NCBI GenBank assembly: GCA_012519085.1
Contig: JAAYQX010000020.1
Coordinates: 1 to 39,476, forward strand
Source: Clostridiaceae bacterium
GTDB lineage: Bacteria > Bacillota > Clostridia > Saccharofermentanales > DTU023
Direction of reading: 5' to 3'
DNA: 39,476 nucleotides
The position numbers and the translations under genes were made by a program. The notes beneath the pieces are model-generated. The model was not told the origin of the DNA. It worked only from the letters and a program-made list of their open reading frames with translations, and made no database searches. Positions 7,745 to 16,667 of the stretch are shown piece by piece; the stretch's first letter is position 1, and each line of letters starts with the position of its first letter.

Positions 7745-8914
7745 ATGCGCGTGATTTTACATTCTGATCTCAATGCTTTTTACGCCAGCGTAGAATGTCT
7801 GTACAAGCCTGAGCTTCGCAATATACCTATGGCAGTGTGCGGTGATCCTGCTACCAGGCACGGTATCGTTCTGGCCAAGAATGAACTGGCCAAGAAAAGC
7901 GGGGTGAAAACCGGGGAGGCAATTTGGCAGGCTCTGGCCAAATGCCCACTGCTGGAAATTGTAGCACCACAGGGACATCTATATTTGCAATATTCCCAGT
8001 TGGTTCGAAGTATTTATGAGGAATATACACCTTATATAGAACCATTTGGTATTGATGAATGCTGGCTTGACCTGACCGGAGCCGAACGCTCCGGTGTAGA
8101 GATTGCTGAAGAAATTCGCCGGCGGATCAAATATGAGATCGGACTGACAGTATCAATCGGTGTTAGTTTTAATAAAGTCTTTGCCAAATTGGGCAGCGAT
8201 CTCAAGAAGCCCGATGCGGTCAGTGAAATCAGAGAAGAAAATTTTCGCACAATAGTCTGGCCACTGCCGATACGAGCGCTACTGTTTGTGGGTCGACAAA
8301 CTGAAAAAAAGCTAGGCGCGATTAATGTGCGCACAATAGGTGATCTTGTGCGCTGCGGCCCAGATTTTCTGCGACTGAGACTAGGCAAAGCGGGTCTGAT
8401 GCTTTGGCATTATGCAATGGGCCTCGATCGAGGTGAGGTCGCTAGCTCCGGCGCTTATCCGCAGGTTAAATCCATTGGCAATAGTATGACCGCGGCCAGA
8501 GATCTTTACACGGAATCTGAGGTTAAACAGGTCTTGATGCGCCTGACCGATGAAGTGGCATCCCGTCTGCGTGAGCAGGAGCTTTGCTGCACAACCGTTC
8601 AGATCTCATTGCGAGATAGTGAGCTATTTTCCTGGGAGCGACAGTGCAAACTAGAGCGTCCGACTCAGTGTTCAGCTATTATTTTAGCGGAAGCGATGAC
8701 CTTGTATAAAAATGATAAACGCAGCAATCGTCCTTTGCGTTCATTGGGAGTGCGCACTACTGATCTCTGTCGAGTTGGCAACAGTCAGCAGATATCTTAT
8801 CTTCCTGAACTACAAGAGGAGGAACGCTGGTTGCGGTTAGAGCGTACTCTCGATAGTTTGCGCTGCCGTTTTGGTAATAAGGCGGTTTTAAGGGCATGTC
8901 TGATGTCAGACTAG
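7745..8914 (+). CDS. dinB: DNA polymerase IV (Y-family translesion polymerase)
   Basis: 389 residues. Copies damaged DNA during the SOS response. The palm motif HSD8-LNAFYASVE17 and the catalytic pair D104-E105 in FGIDECWLDLT are present; GIDECWLD is a common clostridial variant of SIDEAYLD. A helix-hairpin-helix part (about 180-235) and a C-terminal little-finger domain follow. The ATG at 7745 has AGGAG nine bases upstream. Two LexA boxes in the promoter region make SOS control very likely. It ends 18 bases before the convergent 8933-10738 gene. Confidence 0.95.
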   Translation: MRVILHSDLNAFYASVECLYKPELRNIPMAVCGDPATRHGIVLAKNELAKKSGVKTGEAIWQALAKCPLLEIVAPQGHLYLQYSQLVRSIYEEYTPYIEPFGIDECWLDLTGAERSGVEIAEEIRRRIKYEIGLTVSIGVSFNKVFAKLGSDLKKPDAVSEIREENFRTIVWPLPIRALLFVGRQTEKKLGAINVRTIGDLVRCGPDFLRLRLGKAGLMLWHYAMGLDRGEVASSGAYPQVKSIGNSMTAARDLYTESEVKQVLMRLTDEVASRLREQELCCTTVQISLRDSELFSWERQCKLERPTQCSAIILAEAMTLYKNDKRSNRPLRSLGVRTTDLCRVGNSQQISYLPELQEEERWLRLERTLDSLRCRFGNKAVLRACLMSD

Positions 8915-8932
8915 CTTGAGATAGGGCGCTGA

Positions 8933-10738
8933 TTATTGAAAGCCGGCGTTGATGATAGTCTCAGAGCTTATGAGAATATCTCTTAGATCATCCAATTGTT
9001 GCCAAAGCTCAGCTCTTTCCCGTTCAGTAATCCTGATGCTTCTAGGTAAAGGAGTGCGTAAATAAACATGAAGTATGGCATGCGCACACGAGGCAAATTC
9101 TTCATCTGAGAGCTCATATAGTCCATCAAAAAATAGATTAATCCGATCAAGGGCGACGGCACGAGGCAAGGCCAAAATTGCAGTTTCAGTTAAGCTATAA
9201 TGTGAGCCGGTAGCCGCAGTCAATTGCGGCAAATTATCTAAATTCTTGCTATATTCGCGGCACTCTCTCAATCTGGTACGTCCCTCGCGGGTCAGATGTC
9301 TAACACCCAGGCGAATAAGCAGAAAGCTGGCCGCCGGCAATAGGAGAAGCAGTCCGAGAAAACTATTGCTCAAATAGGACAACAGAAGAGCTAAAGCAAA
9401 AGAAATTGCAAAAAACGATGTAGTAATAAGACGACCAAATTTTGTTTTAGTTTGATCATAAAGCCCCAGAGCCAGGTATTCACTGTAAATTAACTCTTCG
9501 AATTCGCGAAAATTCTGCTTGAAACCCTTGGCAGAAGCGGGAGCGAGGGCTGCGCTCTTTAACTGTGCTGCAGAGAGAGCAGGTCCTCCGGTAGCCAGAT
9601 CCTGGAACAACCAGTGTAGAAGATAAGTTTCAGAGGGCCGCAAAGCTGAAAAATCCACTCGACCGGAATGCGGCCAGGTAAAAACATAGTCATCAAGCCA
9701 GAGCTCTTTTTGATTGACAAGGGCAAGCAGTGAACTGAGCAGAACGCGGCCCGGAGAATTACGTTTAAGCAACATAGAAGAATTATATGGTTTAACTGAG
9801 GAGACCCATAGGGCGTAGTTAGTCCTGTGAGCAGTTTTAAATCCCTCGCGTTCATAGTAGATATAGAAAGATAAGGCCAGAATTAATCCACCCAAAGTTA
9901 GATAAGGAATAATCTTGTACACAAATTCTCTTCTTTGCCTAATATTGGTCAGATTTTGTGCAGCGAGCGCTGCTTCTTTGAACTGTTGGTCAACGGGCAG
10001 ATCAACAGTATCTGGTTCCAGTGTTGTAAAAACGTCTGCGGCAGTACTGATCAGAAACCGTAGATTATCGTCATGGCCAAAATCATCAGTTCGGATTTTG
10101 AGGATATTGCTTTCCTGTTGACTGAGTACAAGATTAGCAGCCGTCTGGGTTACCACATTGGCACCTGCGGTTGTAATTCTCTGTGGAAGGATCAAAGTTG
10201 CAGAGAAAAGCTGGGGACTTGTTTTTGGGCTTAAGGATAGTAGGGGAAGATCCAGCAAGGCGTCTTCGCCATTTTGTACAACTGCATCCAGCAATGACCA
10301 TTGAACCTTGATCAGCCAATCCCCCCGACCAAAGCGCGTGTGCAGCTGCACCGAAACCTGATCATTCTCAATTTTCTTAGCGTAGGCTGCGGGTGCAGTC
10401 TTAAGTTTGCTCTTAGTTTCTTCCGTAAACTGAGTGTAAATAGGGGTCGGATTGAGGCCGCTGGCAGCAATACCGATGCTTACAAGTTCCGTGCTCCCAT
10501 GGCGCGGATGAGGCCGAGCCAGAGTAAGACCCCAAGATTCGCGCGGGGCATTTACCTGATAGATCTCAGTTATCTGGACAGTGCCATCAGCTAAAACAAG
10601 AATTTCGCTTTCAATCTCAGAGATGCTGGCGGCAGAAAGCAAAGGATTTATGCTGTCACATCCCGTCAGAGTGAGCGGTGCTAAGGTCAAGCTTAGCACC
10701 AGAAAAATTATGCCAACTCCCTTTGCTGCCCGATTCAC
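8933..10738 (-). CDS. DUF2207-like membrane lipoprotein
   Basis: 601 residues. The N-terminus has a hydrophobic signal and a lipobox-like LTLTGC with Cys at residue 27, so it may be a lipoprotein. Residues 38-265 form an extracytoplasmic beta-rich domain (EIESEILVLADGTVQITEIYQV). A membrane segment at about 276-295 is followed by a cytoplasmic part (SPGRVLLSSLLALVNQKELWL) and two more segments at about 438-456 and 459-477, then a charged C-terminus. This architecture resembles the DUF2207 (YciQ-like) family of unknown function. The start is GTG at 10736-10738 with AAAGG upstream. A weak minus-strand promoter may lie at 10807-10834. It is a single gene between dinB (convergent) and the S10 cluster (divergent). 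Confidence 0.65.
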   Translation of the reverse strand: MNRAAKGVGIIFLVLSLTLAPLTLTGCDSINPLLSAASISEIESEILVLADGTVQITEIYQVNAPRESWGLTLARPHPRHGSTELVSIGIAASGLNPTPIYTQFTEETKSKLKTAPAAYAKKIENDQVSVQLHTRFGRGDWLIKVQWSLLDAVVQNGEDALLDLPLLSLSPKTSPQLFSATLILPQRITTAGANVVTQTAANLVLSQQESNILKIRTDDFGHDDNLRFLISTAADVFTTLEPDTVDLPVDQQFKEAALAAQNLTNIRQRREFVYKIIPYLTLGGLILALSFYIYYEREGFKTAHRTNYALWVSSVKPYNSSMLLKRNSPGRVLLSSLLALVNQKELWLDDYVFTWPHSGRVDFSALRPSETYLLHWLFQDLATGGPALSAAQLKSAALAPASAKGFKQNFREFEELIYSEYLALGLYDQTKTKFGRLITTSFFAISFALALLLSYLSNSFLGLLLLLPAASFLLIRLGVRHLTREGRTRLRECREYSKNLDNLPQLTAATGSHYSLTETAILALPRAVALDRINLFFDGLYELSDEEFASCAHAILHVYLRTPLPRSIRITERERAELWQQLDDLRDILISSETIINAGFQ

Positions 10739-10977
10739 TGCTTATAACCTTTACCTGTCCTTTCGGTACACTGTTGCTTTGCAGCGAAATGCATTGCCGC
10801 AAAATCCTGATAACTTTTAAAATGAGTATATCAAAGCTCGATCATCCCGCCAATAATCATCTGATTTCGCCCAGTATATCTTAACTAGTAGTGTATATAT
10901 AATAGAAATAAGGTTAGAAGCGCTTCATTAGTACTTATTTAATATTATATCTTGCAGAAAATGGCGAAAATGTTTTT
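10739..10977. other. intergenic region between divergent genes, no gene seen
   Basis: AT-rich spacer with no convincing coding frame on either strand. On the minus strand, TTGATA (10829-10834) and TATCAG (10807-10812) with a 16-base spacer could be a weak promoter for the DUF2207-like gene. A ten-base palindrome GAAGCGCTTC is at 10917-10926. A TATAAT at 10898-10903 has no matching -35. Confidence 0.4.
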
Positions 10978-11004
10978 AAGGCTTGCAATTTGTTTGCAGG
11001 CCTT
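10978..11004. repeat. inverted repeat overlapping the S10 promoter -35 box
   Basis: Arms AAGGCTTGCAA (10978-10988) and TTGCAGGCCTT (10994-11004) pair along all 11 positions with one G-T wobble and a 5-base centre. The left arm contains the -35 TTGCAA and the right arm lies in the spacer. There is no T-run after it and no gene ending before it on either strand, so an operator is more likely than a terminator. Confidence 0.6.
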
Positions 11005-11011
11005 ATATACT
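10983..11011 (+). promoter_or_regulatory. promoter of the S10-spc ribosomal operon
   Basis: TTGCAA at 10983-10988, a 17-base spacer and TATACT at 11006-11011. Predicted transcription start is near 11018, giving a leader of about 250 bases before rpsJ. Confidence 0.7.
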
Positions 11012-11017
11012 TATCGG

Positions 11018-11256
11018 TGCGTCTGTAAAAAAGACATTGGGTTTTTATAGGCGACAATCTGAGAAGCTGGAGATTGCTGTGAGCTCAGCTGCGTTGAGCA
11101 ACAGGTAACTTCAGTGGAGAAGTCCGACTGGAATCGGACGCTGGTACGCAGTCTGAGGGTTAGCCCAGCAACTGTTTACTGAGATACAGAAGCTGGGCAT
11201 TATGCCGGAAGAAAAAGAAACGCCAGACTAAGTAGTGCCATAAATGCAGCAAACAT
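11018..11256 (+). promoter_or_regulatory. structured 5' leader of the S10 operon
   Basis: This non-coding leader can form at least three hairpins. The first has stem GCTCAGC/GTTGAGC (11083-11099), extended by CTGT/ACAG to 11077-11104. The second is GTCCGA/TCGGAC (11122-11139). The third is GCCCAGC/GCTGGGC (11163-11198), with an inner CTGT/ACAG pair. In several bacteria the S10 leader is bound by L4 to control the operon. The same role here is inference; I did not recognise a named Rfam leader. Confidence 0.5.
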
Positions 11257-11266
11257 GGAGGTAAAC

Positions 11267-11578
11267 ATGGCAATTGACCAAAAAATTCGTATCCGTTTGA
11301 AGGCTTTCGACCATCATATTTTAGATGAAAGTGCTGAAAGAATTGTTGACACCGCCAAGAGAACGGGAGCAAGTGTATCGGGTCCAATCCCGTTGCCGAC
11401 GGAGAAAGAGATTATTACGATTTTACGCTCACCGCATAAGCATAAAGATGCTCGCGAACAATTTGAAATTAGAACCCATAAGCGTCTGATCGATATTCTA
11501 GCTCCTAATACCAAGACTGTTGAGTCATTGATGAAACTGGAAATGCCAGCTGGAGTCAATATTGAAATTAAGCTTTAG
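11267..11578 (+). CDS. rpsJ: 30S ribosomal protein S10
   Basis: 103 residues, the standard length. Part of the 30S head; also the NusE subunit of antitermination complexes. The sequence ([21 protein letters not shown] near the start, then RTHKRLIDI) is typical. I start at ATG 11267, which follows GGAGGT at 11257-11262. An in-frame ATG at 11255 would place the ribosome site inside the gene. It is the first gene of the S10-spc-alpha cluster and lies behind a long structured leader. Confidence 0.97.
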   Translation: MAIDQKIRIRLKAFDHHILDESAERIVDTAKRTGASVSGPIPLPTEKEIITILRSPHKHKDAREQFEIRTHKRLIDILAPNTKTVESLMKLEMPAGVNIEIKL

Positions 11579-11639
11579 GCAGAGTGCTGCCGGGTCAAGT
11601 TCACTTGAGTGAACCAATAACCAGGAGGAGTAAGTTGTT

Positions 11640-12263
11640 ATGAAAAAATTCATGCTAGGACGCAAGGCCGGTATGACACAGATTTTTAACGAGGATGGCA
11701 TTGTGATCCCGGTGACGGTGATTAGCTGTGGTCCGGTTTCTGTAGTGCAGAATAAAACGGAAGAAGTCGATGGCTATAGAGCGGTAAAAGTAGGTTATGA
11801 AGATAAAAAGCGTGTTACTAAACCTCTACAGGGCCAATTTGATAAGGCAGGCTTGAAACCTAAAAGAATTATGCGGGAGTTTAAGACCGACCAAGAGTTT
11901 GAATTAGGACAGGAGATTACTGTGGCAGATATGTTTGCTGCCGGTGATTATGTAGATATCGTTGGGACTTCTAAGGGAAAAGGTTTTCAAGGCGTCATTA
12001 AGCGTCATGGATTTTCTCGTGGTCCGGAATCACATGGCTCTAAACATCACAGATACCCTGGCTCAATGGGTTCTTCCGCCACTCCGGGTAAAGTTTTCAA
12101 AGGAAGAAAGATGCCGGGCCAGATGGGTAATAAACGTGTAACAGTACAAAATCTCGAAGTTGTTTCAGTCGATGGCGAACGTAGCATCTTGGTAGTTAAG
12201 GGAGCTGTACCGGGCGCCAAAGGTGGTCTACTAGAGATCACCTCTACTGTAAAGAGAAGATAG
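11640..12263 (+). CDS. rplC: 50S ribosomal protein L3
   Basis: 207 residues, normal length. An early-assembly 23S rRNA-binding protein whose central loop reaches the peptidyl-transferase centre. It begins [15 protein letters not shown] and contains the glycine- and histidine-rich loop [14 protein letters not shown], where the family Gln methylation site lies. An AGGAGGAG ribosome site precedes the ATG. In the 61-base gap after rpsJ, GTTCACT/AGTGAAC (11599-11614) forms a small hairpin just before the ribosome site. Confidence 0.97.
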   Translation: MKKFMLGRKAGMTQIFNEDGIVIPVTVISCGPVSVVQNKTEEVDGYRAVKVGYEDKKRVTKPLQGQFDKAGLKPKRIMREFKTDQEFELGQEITVADMFAAGDYVDIVGTSKGKGFQGVIKRHGFSRGPESHGSKHHRYPGSMGSSATPGKVFKGRKMPGQMGNKRVTVQNLEVVSVDGERSILVVKGAVPGAKGGLLEITSTVKRR

Positions 12264-12282
12264 GACAAGAGGAGATTTTCTA

Positions 12283-12906
12283 ATGGCTAAGATAGATATT
12301 TACAATATGGACGGCAAAGTAGTTGGCGATCTGGAGCTTGCCGATGAAATTTTTGCCATCGAGCCGCATCAGGATGTCATGCATCGAGTGCTGGTCAATC
12401 AGCATGCTAATCGTCGTCAGGGCACTGTCAAAGTTAAGGGCAGAAGCGAGGTGCGCGGTGGTGGCCGAAAACCATACCGTCAGAAAGGAACCGGTAGAGC
12501 CAGACATGGTTCAATCCGTTCTGCACAATATGTTGGCGGCGGCAGAATTTTTGGCCCTACACCCAGAAATTTCAGATATTCTCTGCCACGGAAGATGAGA
12601 CGCTTGGCCCTGAAATCGGCTTTGGCTTCAAAGTTTCAAGCTGATAAAATGCTAGTTCTTGATAAACTCAAACTTGATGAAATTAAGACCAAGAAGATGG
12701 TAAAAATTCTTAATAATCTTGGTGTTGATGGATCGGCACTAATTGTGTTGCCGCAGCGTGATCTGATAGTTGAGCGCTCAGCCAATAATCTGCGTGGAAT
12801 TAAGATCAGCGAAGTTCAGACTCTTAATGTCACGGAACTTTTGAAATTCGACCGCTTGATCCTGACGAAAGAGGCTGTGTCTAGGGTTGAGGAGGTATAT
12901 AACTAA
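12283..12906 (+). CDS. rplD: 50S ribosomal protein L4
   Basis: 207 residues, normal length. Binds 23S rRNA and lines the peptide exit tunnel through its long loop, visible as GGGRKPYRQKGTGRARHGS and the following GGGRIFGPTPR. In other bacteria L4 is the repressor of its own S10 operon, which makes it the natural candidate to act on the leader at 11018-11256. An AAGAGGAG site precedes the ATG, and the stop overlaps the rplW start by one base. Confidence 0.97.
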   Translation: MAKIDIYNMDGKVVGDLELADEIFAIEPHQDVMHRVLVNQHANRRQGTVKVKGRSEVRGGGRKPYRQKGTGRARHGSIRSAQYVGGGRIFGPTPRNFRYSLPRKMRRLALKSALASKFQADKMLVLDKLKLDEIKTKKMVKILNNLGVDGSALIVLPQRDLIVERSANNLRGIKISEVQTLNVTELLKFDRLILTKEAVSRVEEVYN

Positions 12907-13259
12907 TGAAGAGTATTTATGATGTGATTATTAGTCCGGTTATTACCGAACAGAGTATGATGGCTACTGCCGAGGGCAAGTATACTTTCCGTGTGGCTAA
13001 GAATGCGACTAAGTCGGAGATTCGTCAAGCCTGCGAGCAGCTTTTTGACGTTAAGGTTGTTAAGGTTAATACGAGCTATCAGGGCGGTAAGACTAAGCGC
13101 ATGGGAGTTCATGAAGGGAAACAGCCTGTCTGGAAAAAAGCTGTTGTGACAATTGACCTTGATCCGACTGAAGACCGCTATGAGACTAAAGGCGGTAAAG
13201 TTGGTACAACAACCAGGAAATATAAGACTGAAATCGAAGAATTCGGGTTCGGCCAGTAA
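12906..13259 (+). CDS. rplW: 50S ribosomal protein L23
   Basis: 117 residues, somewhat longer than the 95-100 typical of the family; the C-terminal VGTTTRKYKTEIEEFGFGQ is an extension. L23 sits at the tunnel exit and is the docking site for trigger factor and signal recognition particle. Family features are YDVIISPVITEQSM at the start and FRVAKNATKSEIRQACEQLFDVKVVKVNT. The ATG shares one base with the rplD stop, so the two are translationally coupled. GGAGG lies at the end of rplD. Confidence 0.96.
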   Translation: MKSIYDVIISPVITEQSMMATAEGKYTFRVAKNATKSEIRQACEQLFDVKVVKVNTSYQGGKTKRMGVHEGKQPVWKKAVVTIDLDPTEDRYETKGGKVGTTTRKYKTEIEEFGFGQ

Positions 13260-13290
13260 GCCGTACGCGTAACAGAGAGGGAGTAATAAA

Positions 13291-14118
13291 ATGGCACTCA
13301 AGACATATCGTCCTACTTCTCCGGCAATAAGGCAGAAAACCGTTACCGACTATTCCGGTTTGAGTAAAAAGAAACCAGAAAAGTCTTTGCTGGAGAAGAA
13401 AAAGAAGAATGTCGGCCGTAACAATTACGGTCGGATTACTAGCCGTCATAGAGGCGGTGGCAATAAACAAAAGTACAGAGTTATCGATTGGAAACGCAAA
13501 AAAGAAGGTGTACCGGCTAAAGTATTGGCTATTGAGTATGATCCCAACCGTACTGCCTTCATCGCTCTGATTCAATATCAGGATGGTTCTAAAGCGTATA
13601 TCTTAGCGCCGGAGGGCTTAAAGGCTGGTGACATGGTAGAAAGCGGACCGGAAGTAGATATTGTGATCGGCAATTGCTTGCCTCTGGCCAATATTCCGAT
13701 CGGTACAGAAATTCACAATGTTGAGCTGCGTCCGGGTCGAGGTGGGCAATTAGTGAGGGGAGCCGGAACGGCTGCTCAATTATTGGCACGTGAAGGTAGA
13801 TTTGCTACTTTGCGCATGCCCTCCGGTGAGATGAGGCTGATCCCGATTAACTGCAAAGCAACAATTGGCTCAGTCAGTAATCCGGAAAATGATATCCAAA
13901 ATCGCGGCAAAGCCGGCTATACGAGGCATCAGGGCAGGAGACCTCATGTAAGAGGTTCTGTTATGAACCCAGTTGATCACCCCCATGGCGGTGGTGAAGG
14001 GAAAGCTCCGATTGGAATGCCCAGCCCGATGACTCCGTGGGGCAAGCCTACCCTGGGTTACAAAACCAGAAGACCCAAAGAATCGGATAAATACATCGTC
14101 CGCAGAAGAAAGAAATAA
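13291..14118 (+). CDS. rplB: 50S ribosomal protein L2
   Basis: 275 residues, standard. A 23S rRNA-binding protein needed for subunit joining and peptidyl transfer. The family stretch [19 protein letters not shown] holds the conserved His (HPHGGGEG) near the catalytic centre. The basic N-terminus ([16 protein letters not shown]) and C-terminal tail [16 protein letters not shown] are normal. AGAGAGGGAG precedes the ATG. Confidence 0.98.
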   Translation: MALKTYRPTSPAIRQKTVTDYSGLSKKKPEKSLLEKKKKNVGRNNYGRITSRHRGGGNKQKYRVIDWKRKKEGVPAKVLAIEYDPNRTAFIALIQYQDGSKAYILAPEGLKAGDMVESGPEVDIVIGNCLPLANIPIGTEIHNVELRPGRGGQLVRGAGTAAQLLAREGRFATLRMPSGEMRLIPINCKATIGSVSNPENDIQNRGKAGYTRHQGRRPHVRGSVMNPVDHPHGGGEGKAPIGMPSPMTPWGKPTLGYKTRRPKESDKYIVRRRKK

Positions 14119-14134
14119 GGAGACTTGCTGAGAT

Positions 14135-14416
14135 ATGAGCCGTTCAACAAAAAAAGGATACTTTGTAGAAGAAGCTCTGATGCGACGCATCAACGCTATG
14201 AATGAGCGGAATGAGCATCGAGTAATTAAGACCTGGTCCAGGGCTTCCACGATTTTCCCGGAAATGGTGGGGCATACCATAGCAGTACATGATGGACGCA
14301 AGCATGTACCGGTCTATATAACTGAAGAGATGGTAGGTCATAAGCTGGGTGAATTTGCTCCTACCAGGACATTCCGCGGCCACGCAGGCTCCGAGAAGAG
14401 AACAACCTCCCGCTAA
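14135..14416 (+). CDS. rpsS: 30S ribosomal protein S19
   Basis: 93 residues, standard length. Binds 16S rRNA in the head and contacts tRNA at the A site. Family sequence [18 protein letters not shown] and [43 protein letters not shown] are both present in normal form. AAGGAG overlaps the rplB stop. A short hairpin CTCCCG/CGGGAG (14407-14423) spans its stop codon, just before rplV. Confidence 0.97.
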   Translation: MSRSTKKGYFVEEALMRRINAMNERNEHRVIKTWSRASTIFPEMVGHTIAVHDGRKHVPVYITEEMVGHKLGEFAPTRTFRGHAGSEKRTTSR

Positions 14417-14441
14417 CCGGGAGTGAAGGGAGGATTAGTCT

Positions 14442-14918
14442 GTGGCAAAGAAAGTAATGAGCAAAGAAGAATTGCTAGCCAATAGAGAACAGTTGGTTGC
14501 AGATTATAAGGCTGAGCATCAGCGCAATAGAAAAAAGCCCATCTTGACTAAAAAGGAACGTAAGGTTCTTGATATTGGCAGAGATCGCGGCTATGCGCAG
14601 GCCAAATATATCCGTATTAATGCCTTTAAGGTCAATGCTGTAATTGACACTATTAGGGGTAAGTCATTAGATGAAGCATTAGCAATTTTGATGTATACAC
14701 CCAATGCGGCATCTCCGGTCTTGACCAAATTACTCAAGTCAGCGGAAGCAAATGCTGTGAATAATAATAATCTGTCGCGCGATGATCTATATGTGGCGGA
14801 ATGCTATGCCAACCAGGGCCCTACGCTTAAGCGCATCCGTGCGAGGGCCCGTGGCAGTGCAACCCGTATTTTTAAGCGCACTTGTCACATCACAGTTGTT
14901 CTGAGAGAGAAAGCATAG
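14442..14918 (+). CDS. rplV: 50S ribosomal protein L22 with N-terminal extension
   Basis: 158 residues, compared with about 110 in E. coli. The core starts near residue 51 (YAQAKYIRINAFKVNAVIDTIRGK) and keeps the beta-hairpin that lines the exit tunnel (GPTLKRIRARARGSA), where macrolide-resistance changes are known. The first 50 residues are a lysine- and arginine-rich extension (KKPILTKKERKV). The start is GTG at 14442 with GGGAGG about ten bases upstream. An ATG at 14457 (residue 6) is a less favoured alternative and would keep most of the extension. Shorter extensions occur in other Clostridia. Confidence 0.95.
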   Translation: MAKKVMSKEELLANREQLVADYKAEHQRNRKKPILTKKERKVLDIGRDRGYAQAKYIRINAFKVNAVIDTIRGKSLDEALAILMYTPNAASPVLTKLLKSAEANAVNNNNLSRDDLYVAECYANQGPTLKRIRARARGSATRIFKRTCHITVVLREKA

Positions 14919-14930
14919 GAGGAGAATTAG

Positions 14931-15605
14931 ATGGGTCAGAAAGTAAATCCCCATGGCTTGCGTGTTGGAGTAATCAAAGATTGGGACTCTCGTTGGTATG
15001 CTGATAAAAAAGATTTTGCCCGCTATCTGATTGAAGACAAGCAAATTCGCGATTTTGTCAAGCGGGAGACAGAGAAAGCCGGAGTATCTCGTATTGAGAT
15101 CGAACGTGAGGGCGATGATAAGACAGTTGTTACGATTACTACCGGCAAACCCGGAATCATAATTGGTCGCCAGGGTTCCGAAATTGAGAATTTGAAGAAG
15201 AAGATGGCTAAAAGATTTAAGCGCAACTTCTTTATAAATGTTAAAGAAGTAAAGAATGTTGACTGCGAAGCACAATTAGTTGCCGAAAATATTGCTCGCC
15301 AACTGGAAGAACGTGTTTCTTTCCGCCGCGCTATGAAGCAAGCTATCAGCAGGGCAATGAAGCAAGGAGCCAAGGGCATTAAAACTATGACTTCGGGCCG
15401 GCTGGGCGGAGCTGAAATTGCCAGAACTGAACAATATCATGAGGGTACAATTCCTTTGCATACACTACGCGCAGATATTGATTATGGCTTCGCTGAAGCA
15501 GCTACTACCTATGGACGTCTGGGGGTCAAAGTCTGGATTTACAAAGGTGAGGTTCTGCCGGCGCGTAAAGCAGTACAAGCACCACAGGAAGGAGTTGAGG
15601 CCTAA
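14931..15605 (+). CDS. rpsC: 30S ribosomal protein S3
   Basis: 224 residues, normal length. Sits at the mRNA entry channel of the 30S subunit. The N-terminal [20 protein letters not shown] is standard, the KH domain has [20 protein letters not shown], and the C-terminal domain has [14 protein letters not shown] and the IDYG motif. AGGAGGAG precedes the ATG. The final TAA shares its last base with the rplP ATG. Confidence 0.98.
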   Translation: MGQKVNPHGLRVGVIKDWDSRWYADKKDFARYLIEDKQIRDFVKRETEKAGVSRIEIEREGDDKTVVTITTGKPGIIIGRQGSEIENLKKKMAKRFKRNFFINVKEVKNVDCEAQLVAENIARQLEERVSFRRAMKQAISRAMKQGAKGIKTMTSGRLGGAEIARTEQYHEGTIPLHTLRADIDYGFAEAATTYGRLGVKVWIYKGEVLPARKAVQAPQEGVEA

Positions 15606-16174
15606 TGTTAATGCCGAAGCGCGTTAAGTATAGAAGACAACACCGGGGCAGAATGAAGGGCAAGGCCACACGTGGTAATTTTGTTGCTTATGGCCAATAT
15701 GGCATTCAGGCGACAGAGCCATGCTGGATCACCAGTAATCAGATCGAAGCTGCCCGTATTGCGATCAATCGTCGTCTGAGGCGTGGCGGCAAAGTCTGGA
15801 TCAAAATCTTCCCGGACAAGCCAGTTACTAAAAAACCTGCTGAGACCCGTATGGGTAAAGGAAAAGGTTCACCTGAATATTGGGTTGCCGTTATCAAGCC
15901 GGGGCGAGTTTTGTTTGAAATTGCAGGTGTTTCAGAAGCAATGGCCAGAGAAGCTATGCGCTTAGCTTCACATAAACTACCTTGTAAAACCAGATTTATT
16001 AAAAGTGAACGCACTTTTACCGAAGCAGAACTTGCCAGCTTTGCCGAAGTTCATGTCACTGAAGAAGACCTCATTTCTTCTGCTGAACTTGAGGAGGAGC
16101 TTCTGACCGATGAAGAAGAGGCTGCAGGTGAAGGTGATGATGCGAAGGAGGCTGAGAGTGATGAAAGCAACTGA
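15605..16174 (+). CDS. rplP: 50S ribosomal protein L16 with acidic C-terminal tail
   Basis: 189 residues, compared with 136-145 for most bacteria. Residues 1-135 are a normal L16, which helps position A- and P-site tRNA near the peptidyl-transferase centre ([54 protein letters not shown]). Beyond residue 135 there is a tail of about 54 residues. Its last 38 residues contain 18 Asp/Glu and only one Lys, which is very unusual for a ribosomal protein. The reading frame is open throughout and the downstream rpmC ribosome site sits inside the tail, so the tail is unlikely to be a sequencing error. Confidence 0.95.
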   Translation: MLMPKRVKYRRQHRGRMKGKATRGNFVAYGQYGIQATEPCWITSNQIEAARIAINRRLRRGGKVWIKIFPDKPVTKKPAETRMGKGKGSPEYWVAVIKPGRVLFEIAGVSEAMAREAMRLASHKLPCKTRFIKSERTFTEAELASFAEVHVTEEDLISSAELEEELLTDEEEAAGEGDDAKEAESDESN

Positions 16175-16382
16175 ACTTCGTAATAAGACATCTGTAGAAC
16201 TTGATACTGAACTGAATGAGTTGAAAGCCGAGCTGTTCAAGCTCCGCTTCCAGCATGCAACAAATCAGCTTTCTAATCCTATGCAGCTGAAACGGGTGAG
16301 ACGGGATATCGCACGCGTTAAAACCGTAATCCGCGAACAAGAACTTGCTAAAGCTGGTCAAGACGGAGGGAGTAAAGCATGA
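16161..16382 (+). CDS. rpmC: 50S ribosomal protein L29
   Basis: 73 residues, standard for L29, a small two-helix protein near the tunnel exit. The sequence [21 protein letters not shown] followed by [16 protein letters not shown] and the [13 protein letters not shown] helix is typical. The ATG at 16161 lies 9 bases after AAGGAGG and overlaps the end of rplP by 14 bases. A longer in-frame start at 16110 would add an unconserved Met/Arg-rich stretch. Its stop overlaps the rpsQ start as ATGA. Confidence 0.95.
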   Translation: MKATELRNKTSVELDTELNELKAELFKLRFQHATNQLSNPMQLKRVRRDIARVKTVIREQELAKAGQDGGSKA

Positions 16383-16642
16383 ACAATAGTGATAGAGCGA
16401 TCCGTAAACAGCGGACCGGAACCGTTACGAGCGACAAAATGGATAAGACGATAGTTGTTGAGGTTGTTGAGCATGTTCGTCATCCGCTTTATAAGAAATA
16501 TATCCAAAAGACACTCAAATTGAAGGCTCATGACGAGCAGAATGAGTGTAAGGTTGGCGATAAGGTACGTGTGATGGAAACACGTCCTCTGAGCCGTGAT
16601 AAGCACTGGCGCTTGGTCGAGATCATCGAAAAAGCAAAATAG
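16379..16642 (+). CDS. rpsQ: 30S ribosomal protein S17
   Basis: 87 residues, normal. A primary 16S rRNA-binding protein with an OB fold. Conserved features are [27 protein letters not shown] and [25 protein letters not shown]. The ATG overlaps the rpmC stop by four bases, indicating coupled translation; GGAGGG lies just upstream inside rpmC. Confidence 0.96.
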   Translation: MNNSDRAIRKQRTGTVTSDKMDKTIVVEVVEHVRHPLYKKYIQKTLKLKAHDEQNECKVGDKVRVMETRPLSRDKHWRLVEIIEKAK

Positions 16643-16667
16643 CTTAGCGCAGTGGAGGAAAATTATT

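Noticed and set aside
8898-8911. palindrome GTCTG/CAGAC at the end of dinB as a terminator
   Set aside because: The loop is tiny, the stem is five pairs and no T-run follows on either strand.
13870-14301. 143-codon minus-strand frame opposite rplB and rpsS
   Set aside because: It lies opposite highly conserved ribosomal genes and has no ribosome site or recognisable domain.
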